64,000 nt of DNA from 2-02-FULL-55-14 sp964581115 (GTDB lineage: Bacteria; Bacteroidota; Ignavibacteria; UBA10030). Every line of letters starts with the position of its first letter. The stretch's first letter is position 1. The notes beneath the pieces are model-generated. The model was not told the DNA's origin. It made no database searches and saw nothing but the letters and a program-made list of their open reading frames with translations. The DNA lies in NCBI GenBank assembly GCA_964581115.1, contig CAZOMY010000002.1, forward strand, positions 186,001 through 250,000, in the 5' to 3' direction. The translations under genes and the position numbers were made by a program. Shown here piece after piece: positions 60,924-64,000 of this stretch.

Positions 60924-60952
60924 AACTTATCTCTCCCCACAGTCAAAATCAA
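60924..60952 (-). promoter_or_regulatory. promoter of the cold-shock gene
   Basis: Read on the minus strand: TTGATT (60952-60947), a 17-bp spacer, TAAGTT (60929-60924). The -35 overlaps the end of the upstream gene. Confidence 0.7.
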
Positions 60953-63216
60953 GTCGGCTTCGGCGGAATGTCCAGCCAGATCCCTTTGTCCGGGCCTGCT
61001 GTCGGATCGCCCCTCTCGGAGGAGCCGAAGGAGTGTCGGAGGAGTTCGATCTCGTCGTCCTTGAACGAGAAGAGGCCCTCCTCCCCGAAAATCAGCGAAA
61101 AGTCGCGCTCGGACACGAGAGGCCGATAGCGCTCCAGCGACTGCCGAAGGCGGTCAAGATAGTATTCGGTATTCTCATCGGGAGCCGACGGATCCCAGAA
61201 CTCCGCCAAGCAGCTCATGTCGGCCATCGGTAGATCGCGTCGATTGCCGGCGATATAGTACACCACGGTGCTGCCCGCTTCATGGGACTGACGCCGAGGC
61301 GGGGTTGCTTCATCGGATGGGTTCTGGGGAGGCTGCGCGCGCAGCAGTGCTTCGTAGGGCGCCGACGGATTGCGGCGATGGGCTCCACGGTCGCGCACAT
61401 AGTCCCCCAGTGATCCGGCCAGCGTTTCACGACGGCAGAATTCCGACACGTGCCACGCCCGGGCTTTGATGCGTCGAGTGGTCTCGGCGGTCAACTGATG
61501 CAACAGGTTCCATTGACGACGAAGGACCAGAACGATCGCTCGAGCGTGATACTCGCGAATGAACGCTTCGGGCGAGCGGTACGTGTGTGGGCGTGGAAGC
61601 TGAACGACCGCCTGTCGGGAGAGACCGTGCATGATCCTGGGGGCCAGTGAGACGAGCGCCTCGAACGTTCGGAGCGGCACCGCACGAAGTCCGGACGGTA
61701 GTGCCTCGTTCACCTTGTTCCAGAAGAGCGCCCGTCGGTCATCGTCCGTGACATTGTCTGGATATTGCACATATAAGCGGTCGCCGACCTCTTGAATGAC
61801 CTCGACATTGTGACGCCGCAGGATCGTTGCGACCTCTGCAGCCGTGTCTGCGATCGCATGGTCGAGACGCTCAGCAATGTTCGACACATGAAGTCGCGAA
61901 GTGCGTGCGCGCACGGCGTCGGTCAAACCGGTGAGCAAGGCAATGGCGATGGTACGGTCGGACCCCGTCGCAGGAGACTTGAAGACGGGCTCCCATTGAT
62001 CGCGAAGCTCGCGGACCCACTCGGGCTGAGAACCTGTTGCGGCCTCACCCAGGCGTTGCCATGCAGCTGCCTTCGAGGGGACGAGCACGAGTTCAGCCGC
62101 GGGGGCATACCAGCCGCTCGTCCCTGACGGAACGACCTCCTGCTGGGCGGATATGTGCGGTCCTGACGAAGGGATCGATGCTCCTCGACGCAGACATTCC
62201 CGCATCAGCCAGGCCTCCAGCCAGTGACCTGGTCCCGTTCGCAGAAAGCGGTCTGGAGGGAGTGGAACGGCAGACATGAGGGGCAGCATGGCCGACCACC
62301 ACCGATCGGCCCATCGGCGAGCATCAAAGCAACGCTTTGCGAGGTTTGAAACCGGGGCCGTCCGTTGCACGGCCCGGGTCTCGGTCACGATCGCCTGGAT
62401 CGTCGGTCCGGCGTGGCGGAGCGCTTCGACCGGCTCCAGAGCAATGCGGCCGGGCAACTCCCATGGTCCTTTGCCAATCGGCGTTGCAGTTGTTCGCAGC
62501 GACGTTGCTTCGCGGCCGAACGAAGGGTCGATGCCATGCAGTGCGCACCGTTCGGCGATATACGGAAGTGTAAAGCCGAGCAGTTCGATCCCCTCTACCA
62601 CGTCAGGATCGATCGTTGTGAACCATTCCAAGAATTCACCGAGCAACGCGGCTTCGTCCTGCTTCCTGATCCTGAATGTGCTTTTTCGCCCGTCAGAGAT
62701 CGTGGCCGCGATCGCCAGGATGCAGTCTTGCGATCGGTCCGGCCGGCTCGGCCGACCCGGCGGAGAGGCGGTCTCGATGGCCAGTTGAAGTCGGACAAGG
62801 TTCTCGGCCGAGAGACCGCTGAAGAAGGATTCGCCGGACGCGGTCAACCATTGTTCCGCGGGGTCGGGCAGGAAGAGAAGGCCCGGCAGTTCGAGATAGG
62901 AGGAGATCCGCTGGCGGCGACGTTCGCTTTCGAGGGAGAGGATCTTCTGAATGGCGTCCCATGCCTGCGGCCATCGTTCAAATCGAATGAGTGTTCGGAG
63001 CTCCCCCTCTCCGGTCAATGATGAGGCGGTCCCCGCTGACTCTCTTTCAAGCAAGGAAGGGTCGGCGAGGGCAAGCCATGGTTGGAATGGGACCGATTCG
63101 GCGACGACTGTACGGCCGGTCCGCCGGTAGATGCGCAGCGAACGGTCGTCCCACGGTCGGATCCCGACGATGCTGTCCACCGATGATGCTCCCCTCGGCG
63201 TGAAGGCGCTGATCAA
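60949..63216 (-). CDS. family-B DNA polymerase homologue with lost catalytic residues
   Basis: The 755-residue protein aligns along its length with bacterial/archaeal PolB. Exo I DIET reads AIET (146-149). The Exo II region reads GIELLGFTLPYI (209-220), with Glu for the motif Asn and Thr for the Asp. PGRIALEPVEAL is the Exo III-side strand. Motif A, normally D-x2-SLYPS, reads LVLVPSKAAAW near 376-386. The motif B region near 421-435 has no K-x3-NSxYG. Motif C D-T-D reads V-G-D (477-479) within VIQEVGDRLYVQ. A thumb-like region follows. Start TTG 63216 overlaps the slipin stop (TTGA). GTG 63180, with GAGGGGAG upstream, is a good alternative. Most metal ligands are gone, so it is probably a structural or DNA-binding protein. 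Confidence 0.75.
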   Translation of the reverse strand: MISAFTPRGASSVDSIVGIRPWDDRSLRIYRRTGRTVVAESVPFQPWLALADPSLLERESAGTASSLTGEGELRTLIRFERWPQAWDAIQKILSLESERRRQRISSYLELPGLLFLPDPAEQWLTASGESFFSGLSAENLVRLQLAIETASPPGRPSRPDRSQDCILAIAATISDGRKSTFRIRKQDEAALLGEFLEWFTTIDPDVVEGIELLGFTLPYIAERCALHGIDPSFGREATSLRTTATPIGKGPWELPGRIALEPVEALRHAGPTIQAIVTETRAVQRTAPVSNLAKRCFDARRWADRWWSAMLPLMSAVPLPPDRFLRTGPGHWLEAWLMRECLRRGASIPSSGPHISAQQEVVPSGTSGWYAPAAELVLVPSKAAAWQRLGEAATGSQPEWVRELRDQWEPVFKSPATGSDRTIAIALLTGLTDAVRARTSRLHVSNIAERLDHAIADTAAEVATILRRHNVEVIQEVGDRLYVQYPDNVTDDDRRALFWNKVNEALPSGLRAVPLRTFEALVSLAPRIMHGLSRQAVVQLPRPHTYRSPEAFIREYHARAIVLVLRRQWNLLHQLTAETTRRIKARAWHVSEFCRRETLAGSLGDYVRDRGAHRRNPSAPYEALLRAQPPQNPSDEATPPRRQSHEAGSTVVYYIAGNRRDLPMADMSCLAEFWDPSAPDENTEYYLDRLRQSLERYRPLVSERDFSLIFGEEGLFSFKDDEIELLRHSFGSSERGDPTAGPDKGIWLDIPPKPT

Positions 63217-63971
63217 CGGCTTCTGGTACCGGCCTTCAGGAACGGTTTGAGCAGGTCGATCGGGACGGGAAAGATCGTTGTCGAGTTGTTCTCCGTTGCG
63301 ATCTCCCGGAGCGTCTGGAGGTAGCGAAGCGTCAGAGCGCTTGGCTGCTGGGCAAGCACCTTGGCGGCGTCGGCCAGCTTCTTCGAAGCTTGGAACTCAC
63401 CCTCGGCCGCAATGACCTTGGAGCGGCGTTCGCGTTCGGCCTCGGCCTGCTTGGCCATGGCACGCTGCATTTCCTGCGGAAGATCGATATGCTTGACTTC
63501 GACCGTGGAGACTTTGATCCCCCAGGGCTCGGTCTGGTGGTCGATGATCTTCTGCAGCTGCAGGTTGATCTTGTCGCGTTCGGCCAGCAACTCATCCAGC
63601 TCCGACTGGCCGAGGACGCTGCGCAACGTGGTCTGCGACAATTGAGAGGTCGCAAACATATAGTTCTCGACCTGCACGATGGCGTTCTCCGGGTGCACGA
63701 CGCGGAAGTAGACGACGGCGTTGACCTTGAGCGAGACGTTGTCCTTGGTGATAACGTCCTGCGGGGGCACGTCGAACACAACGGTCCGCAGACTGACCTT
63801 GACCATGCGATCGATGAAGGGCCACAGCCAGATGATGCCCGGGCCTTTCGTTCCCAGCAGGCGTCCAAGACGGAAGATGACGCCGCGTTCGTACTCACGC
63901 AGGATCTTGATCGCATTGGCGATCAGGAGGACGATCAGCGCCAGAGGCAGAATGATGAAGGGTATGTTCAT
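63213..63971 (-). CDS. slipin / SPFH-domain membrane protein
   Basis: The 252-residue protein has an N-terminal hydrophobic segment (IPFIILPLALIVLLIANAI). An SPFH/band-7 domain follows: EYERGVIFRLGRLLGTKGPG, DVPPQDVITKDNVSLKVNAV and TLRSVLGQSELDELL. A coiled helical region comes next (MAKQAEAERERRSKVIAAEG). Slipins form oligomeric scaffolds in membranes and usually lie next to NfeD-type genes. The ATG at 63971 overlaps an upstream reading frame by four bases (ATGA). Confidence 0.93.
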   Translation of the reverse strand: MNIPFIILPLALIVLLIANAIKILREYERGVIFRLGRLLGTKGPGIIWLWPFIDRMVKVSLRTVVFDVPPQDVITKDNVSLKVNAVVYFRVVHPENAIVQVENYMFATSQLSQTTLRSVLGQSELDELLAERDKINLQLQKIIDHQTEPWGIKVSTVEVKHIDLPQEMQRAMAKQAEAERERRSKVIAAEGEFQASKKLADAAKVLAQQPSALTLRYLQTLREIATENNSTTIFPVPIDLLKPFLKAGTRSR

Positions 63972-64000
63972 GTCCGATCCTCTTCGTTGCGTTGATGCGG
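63968..64000 (-). CDS. possible C-terminal end of the gene upstream of the slipin
   Basis: On the minus strand the last 33 bases read PHQRNEEDRT and then TGA, overlapping the slipin ATG as ATGA. Such overlap is common in this window, and nfeD-type genes typically precede slipins. Eleven codons are too few to identify it. Confidence 0.35.
   Translation of the reverse strand, partial: PHQRNEEDRT

Noticed and set aside
1..64000. CRISPR arrays, rRNA genes, IS transposases or prophage genes
   Set aside because: No regularly spaced repeats, rRNA segments, transposase, integrase or phage structural genes were seen.

Overview
The window is a 64 kb stretch of high-G+C bacterial chromosome, almost wholly coding and almost wholly on the + strand. 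The gene content points to the Bacteroidota/Chlorobiota (FCB) group, most likely an Ignavibacteria/Kapabacteria-type lineage. The indicators are a type IX secretion (T9SS)-type C-terminal domain, a PorV/PorQ-family barrel, a GWxTD-domain protein, TonB receptors with carboxypeptidase-regulatory N-termini, a YpdA-type reductase and a bacterial family-B DNA polymerase homologue. This placement is inference from gene families; there is no rRNA here to confirm it.

Layout. 1-3.8 kb: end of the ribosomal alpha operon (rpmJ tail, rpsM, rpsK, rpsD, rpoA, rplQ), then engB. 4-7 kb: a class V aminotransferase and serA, probably serine/glycine metabolism. 7-15.4 kb: a repeat element, a strong promoter, a structured leader and an envelope cassette of TonB-type receptor, large secreted protein with T9SS-like C-terminus, and PorV-like barrel. 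15.4-20 kb: a degenerate PIG-L-like protein, a GWxTD protein and an NHL propeller. 20-22.2 kb: ssb and a gamma-glutamyltransferase lipoprotein. 22.2-26.2 kb: a cobalamin riboswitch with intrinsic terminator controlling a BtuB-like receptor, a BtuG-like propeller lipoprotein and a small membrane protein. 26.2-38.9 kb: gdhA, a receiver/ATP-grasp regulator-kinase, a CBM20 esterase lipoprotein, an S9 peptidase, class I fumarase, a DMT permease, a SpoIIE-type phosphatase, tRNA-Thr(CGT) and ypdA. 38.9-44.8 kb: atpDC, then an alr-led operon. 44.8-48.2 kb: a looser region with a lytic transglycosylase and three small outer-membrane proteins, several with their own promoters. 48.3-60.4 kb: a dense purF-pgsA-ftsY-epimerase-mutL-acyl-CoA mutase-UbiA-DUF362-EamA run, a small secreted protein, maf and the B12-binding mutase subunit. 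60.4-64 kb, minus strand: a cold-shock protein with a long leader, an apparently inactivated family-B DNA polymerase, and a slipin.

Cross-links. The B12 uptake module near 22 kb supplies the cofactor used by the split B12-dependent acyl-CoA mutase near 54-60 kb. The mutase's substrate-pocket residues (Phe80, Gln198) look like isobutyryl-CoA mutase rather than methylmalonyl-CoA mutase. Eleven candidate promoters share one architecture, TTGnnn-17 bp-TAnnnT (usually TAnnTT), and two of them place the expected transcription start on the start codon, suggesting leaderless mRNAs. The most unusual gene is the 755-residue polymerase homologue, which keeps the family-B fold landmarks but has lost most exonuclease and polymerase catalytic acids.
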